DNA of 64,000 bases from CAYFPS01 sp964345075. GTDB taxonomy: Bacteria; CAIWAD01. The translations under genes were made by a program, and so were the position numbers. This document shows positions 53,343-62,574 of the stretch, one piece after another (the first letter of the stretch is position 1; every line of letters starts with the position of its first letter). Under the pieces are notes generated by a model, which was not told the origin of the DNA, did no database searches, and worked only from the letters and a program-made list of their open reading frames with translations. The DNA lies in NCBI GenBank assembly GCA_964345075.1, contig CAYFPS010000006.1:1-64000 (forward strand). Reading direction: 5' to 3'.

Positions 53343-54500
53343 CTACAGATGATAGTGCAGGCCGGCTTCCAGGTTGGGATCACCCACCGGAAGGTCCTGG
53401 CCCTTGTTCATGTTAAGCTGGATCAGCAGAATACCCAGTCCGGAGAAGAAGGCGGCGAAAGCCAGCTCCTGCCAGCCCAGCAGCACGCCCTGTTCCAGTT
53501 CGGGGAAGATGATCCAGTAGAGGTCCAGCGCCTGGCCGACCAGAATCAGCACGGCCACCCAGGAAAGCCTGGCTGCGTCCATTTTCACCTCGCGGCTAAG
53601 CAGCGCGGCAAAGGGCACGAAGAAGCGCAGGATGCTCAGCAGGTAGGTCACATACTGCCAGCCGTCATGCAGCCTGAGCGAGAACCAGAAGGTTTCCTCG
53701 GGCAGATTGGCGTACCAGATCAGCATGAACTGGCTGAAAGCGATGTAGGCCCAGAAGACAGTGAAGGCGAACATGAAGCCGCCCAGACTGTAAAGGTGGT
53801 CTGGCTTGATTTCCTTCAGACGGCCCTGCTTCTTGAGCGCCAGAATGACCAGCGTGGTCACGGCCAGACCCGACAGGAAGAAGCCAGAGAAGGTGTAAAC
53901 ACCAAAGATGGTGCTGTACCACTTGGGGCTCATGCCCATCAGCCAGTCAACGCCGATGATCGAAACCGAAATGGCAAAGAGCCACATGAAGGGTGCCGAA
54001 AAGCGCTTGGCCCGGACACTGAACTTGGGGTCCTTGGTGCTGTCCTGCTTGATCGAACCACCGGCCAGCAGCTTCCAGGAAAGGATCCAGACCAGGAAGA
54101 GTGCGATCAGGCGGCCGACAAAAAAGGGAGTTGAGTACCACACCGCCTTGCCGTGCATGTGCGAGTCCGTGTGAAGCAGCTCGCGGAATTCGGGGGTTGC
54201 CCAGCCGAAAACGCCCTGGCTAAGGCCCACGAATGCACCAATGGCAAAGATGACGGCCATTGCCGGCAGAATGCCCGAAATACGCTCGGGAATGCGCCTG
54301 AGGACAATGCTCCACTGGGCGCGGGTCAGGTGTTCAAGGGCAACAATAAAGAGGGCGCCGAGGGCGATGCCCAAAAGGCCGACGCTCCACAGCATCCAGT
54401 TGGCGCCAAAGCGCTGCACGTCCCCGAACCAGGTGGCGATCACGCCCAGAAGTCCCAGTCCGGCAAGGCCCATGGCCACGGGAGAAAGCCTGGTCTTCAT
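53343..54500 (-). CDS. Alternative Complex III subunit ActF
   Basis: 385 residues, about ten helices, of the PsrC/NrfD-related integral subunits. Typical pieces: TDSHMHGKAVWYSTPFF, SVSIIGVDWLMGMSPKWYSTIFG and FSQFMLIWYANLPEETFWF. Begins within the stop codon of the ActDE gene (TGATG). Quinol-oxidising membrane core together with ActC. Confidence 0.93.
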   Translation of the reverse strand: MKTRLSPVAMGLAGLGLLGVIATWFGDVQRFGANWMLWSVGLLGIALGALFIVALEHLTRAQWSIVLRRIPERISGILPAMAVIFAIGAFVGLSQGVFGWATPEFRELLHTDSHMHGKAVWYSTPFFVGRLIALFLVWILSWKLLAGGSIKQDSTKDPKFSVRAKRFSAPFMWLFAISVSIIGVDWLMGMSPKWYSTIFGVYTFSGFFLSGLAVTTLVILALKKQGRLKEIKPDHLYSLGGFMFAFTVFWAYIAFSQFMLIWYANLPEETFWFSLRLHDGWQYVTYLLSILRFFVPFAALLSREVKMDAARLSWVAVLILVGQALDLYWIIFPELEQGVLLGWQELAFAAFFSGLGILLIQLNMNKGQDLPVGDPNLEAGLHYHL

Positions 54501-55684
54501 CAGTGCTGGCCTCCTTCATGGCTTGTTTTCACTTCCACGGCAGGCAGGTTTCTGGCCGCCGCGACTTCTGCGTCCGTTGCATCCAGCGAGCTCTGCAGGG
54601 CGCGTACATAGTGGACGATCGCCCAGCGATCCAGCGGCTTGATGTCCTTGCCGTAACCGGCCATGGTGTTCTTGCCTTCGGTAATGATCGCATAGAAGTG
54701 ACCGTCGGCCGCTTCCTTCATCAGCGTCGTGTGCAGGTTGGCCGGCGCTGCCGAATAGCGGTCGCTAAGGAGCTTCTGGCCATCGCCCAGCGCACCGTGG
54801 CAGACCATACAATTGGTTTCGTAAAGCCAGCGACCCTGATCAAGAACCTCTTCCGTTGCCGGCAGTGGATTGACCAGCATGGCTGCGGCTTCTTCCGGCG
54901 TAGACCAGGCTTCCGGACGATGACCGCGGGCCACCGTTCCGGCCACGGGCTTCAGCATGCTCTGGCCATCGGCGTATTGACCGGTGGCGCGGTAGGGCAG
55001 AACCTTGTCCTGCTCGTCCATCACGGCAATCAGCGGAATCTCGTTCCAGAGGCGCATCAGGTGCCAAGTGCCTACACCCGCCAGCACACAGATCAGGACC
55101 GTTGCCAGCACATGCTTGACCGGCAGCAGTTCGCCCACGCCGATCTCGTCATCACCGCGCAAGTCCTCGGTGGAAGCCGCACCGGCAGCAGCCAGGGCCG
55201 CGATGGCCGCCTGGGCTTCCTCATCACTTTCCACCGTGATGGCCAGGCAGAAGCGATCGCGCGTGATGGCGGGCATGCTCTTCGAGGAAAGAATCGGATG
55301 ACTGTAGTGGGGCAGCTTGTTCAGGACAGCCAGCATGCCAAAGACAGCACCCACAATCGAGGCCATCAGCACGGTGACTTCAAAGACGATGGGAATGAAG
55401 CTGGCCCAGCTGAAGTAGGGCTTGCCGCCGAACTGGATCTGATAGTCGGTGGTAAAGACCCAGCTCTGGAAGCCGAAGGCCAGCGCCAGACCGGTCAGGC
55501 CAAGGCCCAGCACGATCTTGCCCAGATGGGATTTGGGAATGCCCAGTTCCTTTTCGATTCCATGAATCGGGAAGGGTGTGTAGGCTTCCAGCTTCTGACC
55601 GTATTCCCCGCGCAGCTTGCGAATGGCATCCACCAGTTGCTGGCTTGTATCGAAGAGGCCGAGGGCCAGATAAGGCTTACTCAT
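54500..55684 (-). CDS. ActD-ActE fusion of Alternative Complex III
   Basis: 394 residues from the ATG at 55684 (GGAGG upstream; overlaps the actC stop as ATGAGTAA). Residues 1-150 are the ActD domain (KPYLALGLFDTSQQLVDAI, VFTTDYQIQFGGKPYFSW, two helices). After a soluble link and a further helix (VLATVLICVLAGVGTWHLM) comes a cytochrome c with NCMVCHGALGDGQK and methionine in KNTMAGYGKDI. ActD and ActE are normally separate. Confidence 0.92.
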   Translation of the reverse strand: MSKPYLALGLFDTSQQLVDAIRKLRGEYGQKLEAYTPFPIHGIEKELGIPKSHLGKIVLGLGLTGLALAFGFQSWVFTTDYQIQFGGKPYFSWASFIPIVFEVTVLMASIVGAVFGMLAVLNKLPHYSHPILSSKSMPAITRDRFCLAITVESDEEAQAAIAALAAAGAASTEDLRGDDEIGVGELLPVKHVLATVLICVLAGVGTWHLMRLWNEIPLIAVMDEQDKVLPYRATGQYADGQSMLKPVAGTVARGHRPEAWSTPEEAAAMLVNPLPATEEVLDQGRWLYETNCMVCHGALGDGQKLLSDRYSAAPANLHTTLMKEAADGHFYAIITEGKNTMAGYGKDIKPLDRWAIVHYVRALQSSLDATDAEVAAARNLPAVEVKTSHEGGQH

Positions 55685-57062
55685 GATGACCTCCGCCATG
55701 GGAAGGCTGCGCACCCGGAAGCACGGCCTTGACCTCGGTGGTGGCAATCACGGGCAGGGTCCGCGAGAAGATCAGCACCAGCGTAAAGAAGAGGCCGAAG
55801 CTGCCCGCATAAATGCCGATGTCCACGATCGTGGGCTTGAAGTAGCCCCAGGCCGAGGGCAGGAAGTCGCGGTGCAGACTGGTGGCCACAATCACGAAGC
55901 GCTCGAACCACATGCCGATGTTCACGAAAATCGACACGACGAACATGACGGGAATGCTGCGGCGCAGGGACTTGAACCAGAAGAGCTGGGGGAAGATCAC
56001 GTTGCAGCTGACCATTGTCCAGTAGGCCCAGGCATAGGGGCCGGTGGCGCGGTTCATAAAGACGTAGATCTCGTAGGGATGGCCGCTGTACCAGGCGATG
56101 AAGAATTCCATGCCGTAGGCGTAGCCGACCATCGAACCTGTGGTCAGGATCACCTTGTTCATCACTTCCATGTGATCCAGGGTGATCAGATGATCCAGCT
56201 TCATGATTTTCCGGACGAAGACCAGCACCGTCACCACCATGGCGAAGCCGCTGAAGACGGCACCAGCCACGAAGTAGGGCGGGAAGATGGTGGTGTGCCA
56301 GCCGGGAATCACGGAAGTGGCAAAGTCAAAGGACACGATACTGTGCACGGAAAGCACCAGCGGCGTGGCCAGACCGGCCAGGATCATGTAGGCTTTTTCG
56401 TAATGATTCCAGTGACGGGCAGCACCGCGCCAGCCGAGGCTCAGCGCGCCGTAGACCGCGCGATGCAGCTTGGTCTTGGCCCGGTCGCGCAGGGAGGCCA
56501 GGTCGGGAATCAGGCCCACGTACCAGAAGAAGAGCGATACGGTGAAGTAGGTCGAGACCGCAAAGACGTCCCAGGCCAGCGGGCTGTTGAAGTTGATCCA
56601 CATGCCGCGCTGGTTAGGATAGGGGAAGAGCCAGAAAGCCAGCCAGGGACGACCGACGTGAATCAGCGGGAAAAGGCCCGCGCACATCACGGCGAAAATG
56701 GTCATGGCTTCGGCAAAACGGGCGATGGCGTTCCTCCACTTCTGACGGAAGAGGAAGAGCACGGCGGAAATCAGTGTTCCGGCGTGACCAATACCCACCC
56801 AGAAGACGAAGTTGACAATCGGCCAACCCCAGAAGACCGGGTCCATGTTACCCCAGACACCGACACCTTCGTAGAAGCTGTAGCCGATCAGGGCAAAGCC
56901 CATCAGCATGACGGCGCTGGCTATCAGGGTTGCGACATACCAGATCGCGGGTGGCGCCGTCTCCGGAGCGATCAGGACGGCATCGTCCACTGCGCCGGGA
57001 CTGACGTCGCCGGTGACAATGGGCTTTGGTTTCAGTTCGGCAAGAATCGCATCAGGACTCAT
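55677..57062 (-). CDS. Alternative Complex III subunit ActC
   Basis: 461 residues, ten helices, NrfD/PsrC family. Contains GVWGNMDPVFWGWPIVNFVFW and GHAGTLISAVLFLFRQKWR near the N-terminus, and HYEKAYMILAGLATPLVLSVHSI in the middle in consecutive segments. Works with ActF as the quinol site. The start overlaps the end of actB by 11 bases. Confidence 0.95.
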   Translation of the reverse strand: MSPDAILAELKPKPIVTGDVSPGAVDDAVLIAPETAPPAIWYVATLIASAVMLMGFALIGYSFYEGVGVWGNMDPVFWGWPIVNFVFWVGIGHAGTLISAVLFLFRQKWRNAIARFAEAMTIFAVMCAGLFPLIHVGRPWLAFWLFPYPNQRGMWINFNSPLAWDVFAVSTYFTVSLFFWYVGLIPDLASLRDRAKTKLHRAVYGALSLGWRGAARHWNHYEKAYMILAGLATPLVLSVHSIVSFDFATSVIPGWHTTIFPPYFVAGAVFSGFAMVVTVLVFVRKIMKLDHLITLDHMEVMNKVILTTGSMVGYAYGMEFFIAWYSGHPYEIYVFMNRATGPYAWAYWTMVSCNVIFPQLFWFKSLRRSIPVMFVVSIFVNIGMWFERFVIVATSLHRDFLPSAWGYFKPTIVDIGIYAGSFGLFFTLVLIFSRTLPVIATTEVKAVLPGAQPSHGGGHHE

Positions 57063-60000
57063 GCGCGCCTCCCGAGTGGACAGGATTCTTCACCTCGGCC
57101 AGGTAGCTGATGGCCGGACGCACGCCCAGCTCTTCCAGCACGCCGTAGGTACGGTCTGATTCAATCGTCTGTGATACACGGCTGTGGTGATCGTTTGTAT
57201 CACCGAACGTGATCGCGCCAGCCGGGCAGGCCGCCGCACAGGCCGTGGTCACATCACCGTCGCGCAGCTCGCGCGCTTCGCCCTTCGCCCGGTTCTTGGC
57301 ATCGTTGATGCGCTGGGCACAGAACGTGCATTTTTCCATGACGCCGCGGGGGCGAATGGAAACTTCGGGGTTCATGGCCAGCTGCAGGGTCTCTGCGATG
57401 CCGCCCGTGTAATTGAAGTAGTTGAAGCGACGCACCTTGTAGGGGCAGTTGTTCGCGCAGTAGCGGGTTCCCACACAGCGGTTGTAGGTCATCTGATTGA
57501 GACCTTCCTCGTTGTGTGTGGTGGCCGCCACCGGGCAGACATTTTCACAGGGCGCGTGATCGCAGTGCTGGCACATCATGGGCTGGAAGACCATGTCCGG
57601 ATCGTCCTCGCTGCCCTCGTAGTAGCGATCGATACGAATCCAGTGCATTTCGCGGCCTTCGGCGACACGCTCGGGGCCGACCGTCGGAATGTTGTTTTCC
57701 GCCTGGCAGGCAATCACGCAGCTGGCGCAACCGACGCAGGTGGTCAGATCGATCGACATGCCCCACTTGTGGCCCGTGTACTCGTGATCGGGATAGAGGG
57801 TCAGGGGCTCGGAATCGTGCTCCACACCGTGATCGTGTCCGGTCTTGAGAGCCTCGCCTTCATGCCCGCCATGATGAGGCGCGCCATTGGCACCCTTGAT
57901 GTAGGCGGCCAGCGGCAGGCTGCGCACAAGGTCGCGGCCTTCCATCAGGTGATGTTCCTGCGTGGTGTAGGTCTCGTGCTTGACGCCGCTGGCGCTGATG
58001 CTGGCATCGGCCAAAAGGCAGGGCCGGGGACCGGCCATCAGCGGATTGACATTGACACCGATGCCGGCAGCTACATCCAGGCCTTCGCGGCCGTAACCCA
58101 TGGCAATGGCAGCCGTGCCTTTTGCCTGTCCGGGTTGAACATGGGCGATAACTTCAAGGGTCTTGCCGTTGGCGTTCAGGCTTAGAATCTCGCCATCGCT
58201 GATGCCTTGAGCCTTTGCGTCAGCCGGTGAAATGGACAGCGGATTGCCCCACGTGCACTTGGTCACGGGGTCGGGCAGCTCCTGCAGCCAGCCATTGTTG
58301 GCGTGACGGCCATCCAGCAGGCGGCGATCGGCAAAGACGACTACTTCCAGACCGCCCTTGGGATTCCAGCCAGCATCCTTCTGGTAGCCGGCAAGGCGGG
58401 CACCCTGGAAGGCGGGCTTGCTGGAAGCTTCAGCGGCATCGGCCAGCCAGCCGTCGTGCAGGACGCTGTTCCNNNNNNNNNNGACAGTGAAAGGCGTGCT
58501 TGCGCCACGGGCCTGCCAGATCTGTGTCCAGCTGGCCTTGAGGCGATCTTCCATGCTTCCGCCTGCGGGCAGGAGGCCAAGCAGCAGATCCTCGGCCTGA
58601 CGGGTGTCAAAGAGGGTGCCGACTGCAGGCTGCTGGAGAAGTCCGCCGCGCAGATCGCCCCAGCTTTCCAGCCAGTGATTGACTGGCAGCTGCCATTCAC
58701 AGGCGCTGCTGGTGGCATCGGGCAGCATGGCCAGACGGAAACTCTGACGCGCGCCCTTCATGGCGGCCAAGAAGTCGCTGCCGGCCATGCTCGTGTGCGC
58801 GGGATCGACATTCCAGACGATTACCGTGTTATAGCGACCGGCGGCCATTTCCTTCTGCAGGGCCGTGAATTCGGCCGGGCTCATCAGCGGGGCAAGAGCA
58901 GGCTTGCGGTAGTTGAAGGTCTTGCCTTCACCACCCAGCATGCGATTGAGCAGCATGACGGCGGCATGGGCCTCGGCGGGCAGAACATTGCCGGCCACCA
59001 CCACCGCTGAGGATCCTGCATGCATCAGGTCATCCAGCAGGGCATCAAGGCGGGCGGCATCCATGCCTTCGGCAGCAGCAAAAGCCTTGAGCTCTGCCGT
59101 GCCCAGGCTGGATTCTTCCACATCTGCCGGCAGCGCCAGCCCCTTGGCCTTCAGGCTTTTCGCCATGGCAAAAGCAAAGGCTGCCATGCGTGAAGCGCGA
59201 AGCTGCAGGCGTTCGTCGGACTTGCCGCCCGTCAGCGTCATGCGGCTCTCCACCGCCCAGAGGCGATTGCTGAACTTGCCGGCTTCCCCGCGAGCCTTAA
59301 GGCGGCGACCGGCAGCAAAGCCGCGAATCTGCTTAAGGCCATCACCCTCACCGCCCAGAATGTCGGCCTCAAGGCAGAGAATGCTCTTGGCCTTTTCCAG
59401 ATGCAGTTCCGGGATCAGCTCTTCGCCAAAGACTTCGCGGGAAGCGGCAATGGCGCCGTGGGGCGCGGCGGCTTCCCAGCTGCGGTACTCAAAACCGGGG
59501 TACTGGCTTGTCAGCTCGTCAAGAATGCCCTTCAGCGTGGGCGACTGAACAGCGCCACCCAGCAGCAGAACCTTGCCCGCCATGGCCATCTTGAGGGCCT
59601 TGCCGGCTTCATCCCAAGTAGTGGCTTCACCCTTGTGTGTGGGGGCGGTCAGGCGCTGCGGGTCGTAAAGACCCAGAAGTTCGCCCTGCGCACGCGCACT
59701 GATGGCACCACCGGTGGCGGCGTGGCTGTCGTTGCCTTCGATCAGGATGGGCCTGGCTTCGCGGGTCTTGACCAGTACGGACAGGCACTCAAGGCCTTCC
59801 GACCAGCTGCTGGCATACCAGGTGGCCACACCGGGCGTGACCTCGGCGGGACGTTTGGTGTAGGGAACGATGCTTCCGCGATCGATGTCGCGCGAGCAGC
59901 CGCTGCCGGCAGCTGCAAGGGCCGCGCTGGCACCCAGCATGCTCAGGAAGCGACGCCTGCTCAGGCCATCCTGGGGAAGGCCGGGAGCTTCGGCAGCGGC

Positions 60001-60102
60001 TTCGGAAAACTCGCTCTGCTTCAGTTCGTCAATACGCGACTCACCACGCTGTTCCTCCAGCGAAGTCCAGAAGCGCTGATCTTTGTTCTTGATATCAGCC
60101 AT
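57052..60102 (-). CDS. Alternative Complex III subunit ActB (gap inside)
   Basis: About 1016 residues. Twin-arginine signal SRRRFLSMLGASAALAAAG (about 48-66), then a molybdopterin-enzyme-like domain that in this family has lost its cofactor, and a C-terminal iron-sulfur domain with CVGCASCVIACQ, CQHCDHAPCENVCPV, CVGTRYCANNCPY and CTFCAQRI, giving one 3Fe-4S and three 4Fe-4S sites in the family. Ten N at 58473-58482 keep the frame by chance. Two GTGATACA words in inverted orientation (57171, 57196) are 17 bases apart near the 3' end. Confidence 0.95.
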   Translation of the reverse strand: MADIKNKDQRFWTSLEEQRGESRIDELKQSEFSEAAAEAPGLPQDGLSRRRFLSMLGASAALAAAGSGCSRDIDRGSIVPYTKRPAEVTPGVATWYASSWSEGLECLSVLVKTREARPILIEGNDSHAATGGAISARAQGELLGLYDPQRLTAPTHKGEATTWDEAGKALKMAMAGKVLLLGGAVQSPTLKGILDELTSQYPGFEYRSWEAAAPHGAIAASREVFGEELIPELHLEKAKSILCLEADILGGEGDGLKQIRGFAAGRRLKARGEAGKFSNRLWAVESRMTLTGGKSDERLQLRASRMAAFAFAMAKSLKAKGLALPADVEESSLGTAELKAFAAAEGMDAARLDALLDDLMHAGSSAVVVAGNVLPAEAHAAVMLLNRMLGGEGKTFNYRKPALAPLMSPAEFTALQKEMAAGRYNTVIVWNVDPAHTSMAGSDFLAAMKGARQSFRLAMLPDATSSACEWQLPVNHWLESWGDLRGGLLQQPAVGTLFDTRQAEDLLLGLLPAGGSMEDRLKASWTQIWQARGASTPFTVXXXXNSVLHDGWLADAAEASSKPAFQGARLAGYQKDAGWNPKGGLEVVVFADRRLLDGRHANNGWLQELPDPVTKCTWGNPLSISPADAKAQGISDGEILSLNANGKTLEVIAHVQPGQAKGTAAIAMGYGREGLDVAAGIGVNVNPLMAGPRPCLLADASISASGVKHETYTTQEHHLMEGRDLVRSLPLAAYIKGANGAPHHGGHEGEALKTGHDHGVEHDSEPLTLYPDHEYTGHKWGMSIDLTTCVGCASCVIACQAENNIPTVGPERVAEGREMHWIRIDRYYEGSEDDPDMVFQPMMCQHCDHAPCENVCPVAATTHNEEGLNQMTYNRCVGTRYCANNCPYKVRRFNYFNYTGGIAETLQLAMNPEVSIRPRGVMEKCTFCAQRINDAKNRAKGEARELRDGDVTTACAAACPAGAITFGDTNDHHSRVSQTIESDRTYGVLEELGVRPAISYLAEVKNPVHSGGAHES
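58473..58482. other. Assembly gap (10 N)
   Basis: Undetermined bases in the molybdopterin-like part of actB. Confidence 0.98.
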
Positions 60103-60292
60103 GGCGCTTCACCGAATTCTGGGGCGGCCTGATCTGCGGCCGCTTCTGGGTGGGTGTTGCCTTGCGCGTTGCGGCGGGAGCCGCGAGGGCACGCAGGGGA
60201 CGAAGTCCCAGGCCGATAAAGGCCAACAGCATGCCCATCAGGCCAAGGGCCTCACGACGGGTGCTTCCACTCATGGGCGTTTGCATCTCCAT
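60095..60292 (-). CDS. Small membrane peptide between actA and actB
   Basis: 65 codons overlapping the actB start by eight bases. The product has STRREALGLMGMLLAFIGLG, a hydrophobic segment behind an arginine pair, and a basic Pro-rich tail (TPTQKRPQIRPPQ). It could be a small complex subunit or an untranslated coincidence. No clear ribosome site; a start at the third Met is possible. The family is not recognised. Confidence 0.45.
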   Translation of the reverse strand: MEMQTPMSGSTRREALGLMGMLLAFIGLGLRPLRALAAPAATRKATPTQKRPQIRPPQNSVKRHG

Positions 60293-60304
60293 TATAAGTC
60301 GCGA

Positions 60305-60901
60305 TTAGCGATGACAGGCGTTGCAGCTGGTGGGGCCGGTGGGATGTCCACTGGCAACCTGCACCATGTCGGGACGGGCTTCAGGCACGGGCGTGCTCCA
60401 TTCGCGTTCGCCGCGATGGCATTCCAGGCAGGAGCCCATGCGCAGGTTCATCACCTGCTCCACCACTTCCATCGATTCAATCGGGCCATGGCATTCCTGG
60501 CAGGCAATGCCCAGGGCCACATGGGGCCGATGGTCGAAGTAGACGTGATCGGGAAGATCGTGCACGCGGTTCCAGGCCCAGGCTTCGTCCGCATCCAGCG
60601 CAGCCTTCAACTGCTGGATGTAGGGACTGTCAGGCAGGGTTACGTTGTGGCACTTGAAACAGGCTTCCACTGCCGGCACCCCCGCATAGCGGCCCTGACG
60701 CGCTCCCGTGTGACAGTACTCGCAAGGGATCTGATTGTCCCCGGCGTGCAATTTGTGGGAGTAGGGAATCGGCTGTTCGGGCGCGTAGCCCTGATGGAAG
60801 CGATCCGGCTGGGTGTTCCAGCCAACCATGATGATCGTGATCAACACGCTGAACACTGTCAGCGGCAGACCCACTCGAAGAAAGCGATCGACTGCCTGCA
60901 T
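60305..60901 (-). CDS. Alternative Complex III pentaheme subunit ActA
   Basis: 198 residues from the ATG at 60901, chosen for AGGAC upstream and because the anchor helix (GLPLTVFSVLITIIMVGW) then starts at residue 11. Five heme c sites: CEYCH, CFKCH, CQECH, CLECH, CNACH. Additional histidines (YSHKLH, DHRPH) are likely axial ligands. Passes electrons from ActB toward the mono-heme domain. First gene of the leftward operon. Confidence 0.95.
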   Translation of the reverse strand: MQAVDRFLRVGLPLTVFSVLITIIMVGWNTQPDRFHQGYAPEQPIPYSHKLHAGDNQIPCEYCHTGARQGRYAGVPAVEACFKCHNVTLPDSPYIQQLKAALDADEAWAWNRVHDLPDHVYFDHRPHVALGIACQECHGPIESMEVVEQVMNLRMGSCLECHRGEREWSTPVPEARPDMVQVASGHPTGPTSCNACHR

Positions 60902-61060
60902 GCTGTCCTGTTCTTTTTTGGAATCAGCTGAAAAGGCCCTTTGGCGGCCTGCGAACCGCACAAGTTAGAAAAACAGACAGGTTTGATCCATGACAATCGT
61001 CAAGGAATTGTCTTGGTGAAGTGGATGCGGGCAAGGAAAACAGGCAGGCAGGAGAGAGAA

Positions 61061-61088
61061 AGGGCGGCTCCACCAAAGGAACCGCCCT
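61061..61088 (-). terminator. Terminator of the Cys-rich protein gene
   Basis: AGGGCGG (61061-61067) and CCGCCCT (61082-61088), followed leftward by TTCTCTCTC. Twelve bases after the stop. Confidence 0.8.
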
Positions 61089-61099
61089 CAATTCCGCGA

Positions 61100-61498
61100 T
61101 TAGCTGGTCTTGGCGACCTTGGCAGGCTTGGCGGCGGCCTTGGGGCCACTGCAGGCGCCGGGGGCGCAGGAAGACTTGCTCGAGCAGCTGCTGGAGCTCA
61201 TGGTCTTGGGAGCACAGGCAGCCGTGCAGTCACCTTCGTGGCGGCAGGCAGCCTTGGCGCTGGCCTTATCGGCGGGGCTGCAGGAGCCATCGGACCAGGT
61301 GGTGCACTCGACGCTCTTGCCGTCGATGACGCAGGTCTTGCTACCGGTGGCGGTGGCTTCGGTCGAGACCTTGGTACCGCATTCCTGCTTGTCGGCCTTT
61401 GCCTTGCTCGGGCAGCCGCCGCAGCCGGGTCCAGCCTGAATGGTCATCATTCCACCAGCCAGCAACAGGGCGAGGGCCAGGGCAGTAAGCTTCTTCAT
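61100..61498 (-). CDS. Cysteine-rich secreted protein
   Basis: 132 residues from the ATG at 61498 (AAGGAAA upstream). Signal peptide KKLTALALALLLAGGMMTIQA. The mature part has about 17 cysteines in spaced pairs (GPGCGGCPSK, CRHEGDCTAACAP, SSSCSSKSSCAPGACSG) and a Lys/Ala-rich end. No CxxCH, so not a cytochrome. Metal binding or a redox-buffering role is possible; no family is recognised. It is expressed on its own, between actA and a divergent rubrerythrin-like gene. Confidence 0.7.
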   Translation of the reverse strand: MKKLTALALALLLAGGMMTIQAGPGCGGCPSKAKADKQECGTKVSTEATATGSKTCVIDGKSVECTTWSDGSCSPADKASAKAACRHEGDCTAACAPKTMSSSSCSSKSSCAPGACSGPKAAAKPAKVAKTS

Positions 61499-61762
61499 TT
61501 CTGTTTCCTTTCTTGCCGTTTCACATTTGGCTTGAGTCGCATTTTGATCGAAGCACAACATACACGGTTGAAATGGGAATTGTTCCGCAAAGGGGCGTTT
61601 ATTTTCTAACTAGGCCGCCGGAGCTCTCATCAACGGTTAACAACGCCCTCATCAGATCCTCGTTCATCTTATGGTGCTGCCTTCAGTTAGCAGGCGGGCA
61701 GGAAATCGGCTGACAGCTTGCAGATGGCTCGTGCACTTGCTTTCTTGAAAGCCACTCGCTGA

Positions 61763-61784
61763 ATCCTGTGCGGGGGTACAGGAT
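61763..61784 (+). promoter_or_regulatory. Inverted repeat in the rubrerythrin-like leader
   Basis: ATCCTGT (61763-61769) and ACAGGAT (61778-61784), 8-base loop, ending 21 bases before the start codon and before the AGGAGG ribosome site. It lies in a 310-bp divergent space (61499-61808) without other identified signals. Could be an operator or a leader hairpin. Confidence 0.4.
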
Positions 61785-61808
61785 CATTCCGAATGAAGGA
61801 GGATCATG

Positions 61809-62333
61809 ATGGCTGAGCGTGAAATTCGCTTTGAATCTGTCGAAGATGTCTTCAAATATGCACTGATGGTTGAAGGGCGTGGCTATGAGTTCTACCATGC
61901 CACTGCCGAGCGCACGGACAATGAAACCGCTCGCAAGTTTTTCGAGGAGTTCGCCCAGGAAGAACTGGATCACAAGCGGATCCTGACGGAGCTTTACACC
62001 ACCTGGCGCGACAAGCACAACTGGGACGAGAGCATCCTGCAGCAGGAGCGGCCGCACGGCTTTGATATTCACGACCCTGTCCTCAGCAAGGCCTTCCGCA
62101 AAAGCCTCGAGTCTTCCACCTTCGATACGACCGCACTGGACATTGCCATTGTGCTGGAGAAGGAGGCGCGCGACTTCTATGCCAAGGCTGCCCAGCAGGT
62201 AGAGGACGAAGAGCTGAAGAAGATCCTGATCTGGCTGGCCCAGTTCGAAGACGAGCACTACGATACCATGGTCAAATTGCATGAAAGTCTGCGCGAACAG
62301 TACTGGCATGACAACAATTTCTGGCCTTTTTAA
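61809..62333 (+). CDS. Rubrerythrin-like diiron protein
   Basis: 174 residues (an ATG three bases earlier is equivalent), with AGGAGG upstream. Ferritin-like four-helix bundle: EGRGYEFYHATAE, FAQEELDHKRIL (E-x-x-H), EKEARDFYAKAAQ and FEDEHYDTMVKL (E-x-x-H) give the diiron ligands. There is no rubredoxin C-x-x-C domain. Such proteins reduce peroxides or protect against oxygen. Monocistronic with its own terminator. Confidence 0.9.
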   Translation: MAEREIRFESVEDVFKYALMVEGRGYEFYHATAERTDNETARKFFEEFAQEELDHKRILTELYTTWRDKHNWDESILQQERPHGFDIHDPVLSKAFRKSLESSTFDTTALDIAIVLEKEARDFYAKAAQQVEDEELKKILIWLAQFEDEHYDTMVKLHESLREQYWHDNNFWPF

Positions 62334-62366
62334 CAGGCAATCGAAAAATATTTCCATGACAATTGA

Positions 62367-62390
62367 GCCCGCGGCAAGCGGGCTTTTTTA
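62367..62390 (+). terminator. Terminator of the rubrerythrin-like gene
   Basis: GCCCGC (62367-62372) and GCGGGC (62378-62383), 5-base loop, followed by TTTTTT. Confidence 0.93.
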
Positions 62391-62471
62391 TTGGCTGTCA
62401 ATCACTTCACCCCAACGATGTTTCATAATGATAACCCCCTCTTAATACGGGTCAAAAATGAACCGGGTCAG

Positions 62472-62484
62472 ATAGGTGACCTAT
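62472..62484. promoter_or_regulatory. Palindrome upstream of the multiheme gene
   Basis: ATAGGTGACCTAT, two 6-base arms around one base, about 90 bases before the multiheme lipoprotein start, after a doubled GGGTCA (62450-62470). A possible operator. Confidence 0.4.
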
Positions 62485-62574
62485 TCGTGACAATTCCTTA
62501 ACATCTGCCCATGCTGGCCTGCAATTGGGCAGCTGGGAGTTGGATCCCAAGTGAAATCCAGGGAGAAATGATCA

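Noticed and set aside
54503..57110. Long antisense frames across actC and actD
   Set aside because: They mirror conserved respiratory genes and have no coding signals.
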